Assembly: GCA_937875645.1 (NCBI GenBank)
Contig: CALLXO010000255.1
Coordinates: 1 to 5,745 of the forward strand
From: an uncultured Clostridia bacterium
GTDB lineage: Bacteria > Bacillota > Clostridia > Christensenellales > CAG-314
Length of the DNA stretch: 5,745 nt
Direction: 5' to 3'
The stretch's first letter is position 1; the number at the start of each line of letters is the position of its first letter. Positions 4,758 to 5,745 of the stretch are shown here, piece after piece. The notes beneath the pieces are model-generated. The model saw nothing but the letters and a program-made list of their open reading frames with translations, was not told where the DNA came from and did not search any database. A program made the translations under genes and the position numbers.

Positions 4758-5745
4758 TTATTTATCGCCTTTTTTATTTATTGCGGCATAGTAATTCATT
4801 AAACATCCTTCTAAAAGAATTGTCTTTTCGTCCTCGGTTAAGCCTTTTACATACAAAGTAATGTCGGTTACCTTTCCTTTAGAAATTAACTTTGCAGGGA
4901 TTTCTTTTTTTCCTTCAGCTAAAGCGATGCGAATATCTTGCACATATACAAAATCGCCCACTTCCCCTGTAAACTCTGTGTTTTTATCTATAGTAAAGGG
5001 CACTATTCCCCAGTTTATTAGGTTGCTTCTGTATCTTTTTGTTGCGTACTCGTAACAAATATTTGCGTCACCGCCCAGTACCTTTTGACAGCTTGCTGCT
5101 TGTTCCCTCGCACTGCCGTCTCCCGGTCTGTTTGCAAACACGCAACTGCCAAAACTCGTAATTGGTGCAAGCACATTGGCGTCTCCTACAGCGTTAAGCG
5201 CATCTATTATCTTTTTGTCAATTTTGCCTGCCCGTCTTTCTCTGTCAAGAGTCTGCACCGCTTTGCTTCTGCCTACGTATTCCGGCGCGCGGCGGCTTAA
5301 AGTAAACTCGCTCAATTTAAGAGGGTTAGAACGATAACTGCTTGTTTCGCCGCTGGGAATTAACTCGTCAGTAGTGGTGACAGGGTCACGGATAACCGCC
5401 GCCAACTCCAACAGCATATTGTCGCTCAATTGATGCATCTTTGGCCAATCGGTAATATTAGGTCCTAACCTCAGACTTTGTGAGGGTTGTGGGTTTTTGA
5501 AGCCTTTATAAAGACGTTTTTCGTAAACTTCGTTATCAAAAACGTACTCGGGTACTTTCTCAGAATATGCCATATCACTCGCCGCCGTCAAAATGCCGCC
5601 ATTAGCCGCCGTTGCAGCAATACTGCGTGCGTCCATCAACGCCACTCCTGCAAGCTGTCCGTCTTTTGGCTTGCTACCTTCGCGGTTGGGGAAGTTGCGT
5701 GTCGTATGACGAATGGACAATCCGCTGTTGCCAGGGACGTCGCCT
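4758..5745 (-). CDS. acn: Aconitate hydratase, C-terminal half (cut by window edge)
   Basis: Interconverts citrate and isocitrate through a 4Fe-4S cluster. The frame is open to the right edge: 328 residues are visible and the N-terminal half with the cluster cysteines lies outside. The internal TTG at 5718-5720 is not a real start, because the homologous reading GDVPGNSG continues upstream of it. HTTRNFPNREGS (visible 13-24) matches the arginine-containing motif after the cluster cysteines. TTTDELIPSGETSSYRSNP (about 123-141) begins the swivel domain, with PGDGSAREQAAS (207-218) as the GSSREHA-type active loop and KRYRSNLINWGIVPF (236-250) after it. These segments fit the shorter Aquifex-type aconitases of anaerobic bacteria better than the long AcnA or AcnB forms. 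It ends in TAA, 11 bases before icd. A 3-isopropylmalate dehydratase is less likely because the two domains are fused and icd follows. Confidence 0.94.
   Translation of the reverse strand, partial: GDVPGNSGLSIRHTTRNFPNREGSKPKDGQLAGVALMDARSIAATAANGGILTAASDMAYSEKVPEYVFDNEVYEKRLYKGFKNPQPSQSLRLGPNITDWPKMHQLSDNMLLELAAVIRDPVTTTDELIPSGETSSYRSNPLKLSEFTLSRRAPEYVGRSKAVQTLDRERRAGKIDKKIIDALNAVGDANVLAPITSFGSCVFANRPGDGSAREQAASCQKVLGGDANICYEYATKRYRSNLINWGIVPFTIDKNTEFTGEVGDFVYVQDIRIALAEGKKEIPAKLISKGKVTDITLYVKGLTEDEKTILLEGCLMNYYAAINKKGDK

Noticed and set aside
5718..5720. TTG as the start of the aconitase
   Set aside because: The frame is open to the window edge with aconitase-like residues before it, and the N-terminal half of the enzyme must lie outside.

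Overview
The window is a low-GC bacterial fragment with every convincing gene on the minus strand. It carries the start of a type II fatty-acid synthesis operon in the order fabT (MarR regulator) - fabH - acpP - fabK, an order known from streptococci and clostridia. Upstream lies an aconitase - isocitrate dehydrogenase pair. Gene order, strong Shine-Dalgarno sites and a perfect sigma-A-type promoter suggest a Bacillota member, probably clostridial; no species can be named. Bases 1-21 match the 3' end of an Illumina adapter, so the left edge is almost certainly a raw short-read contig end and not biology.

Layout, left to right (transcription runs right to left): 1-21 adapter; 22-764 fabK, lacking its C-terminus; 761-985 acpP, overlapping fabK by ATGA; 1050-2003 fabH; 2004-2465 fabT, whose stop codon abuts the fabH start. 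A consensus promoter at 2518-2546 with a palindromic operator candidate at its start point reads into fabT. A second palindrome resembling the streptococcal FabT box lies farther upstream and recurs 102 bp away inside an imperfect direct repeat. From 2586 to 3531 there is no intact gene. That stretch holds the repeats, a decayed gene pair with an in-frame 15-bp tandem duplication, a terminator hairpin, a second long hairpin and an iterated CTACTCAG motif. Then come icd (3532-4746) and the C-terminal half of an aconitase (4758 to the right edge), 11 bases apart and probably co-transcribed.

How the genes work together: aconitase and NADP-dependent isocitrate dehydrogenase turn citrate into 2-oxoglutarate and yield NADPH. 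FabH starts acyl chains by condensing an acyl-CoA with malonyl-ACP, AcpP carries the growing chain, and FabK reduces the enoyl-ACP. FabT probably adjusts the operon to the supply of acyl-ACP. The two blocks are separate transcription units, and nothing in the sequence shows joint regulation.

I found no clearly new system. The points most worth a second look are the two operator types at the fabT promoter, the decayed gene pair, the altered glycine loop of FabK and the adapter artefact.
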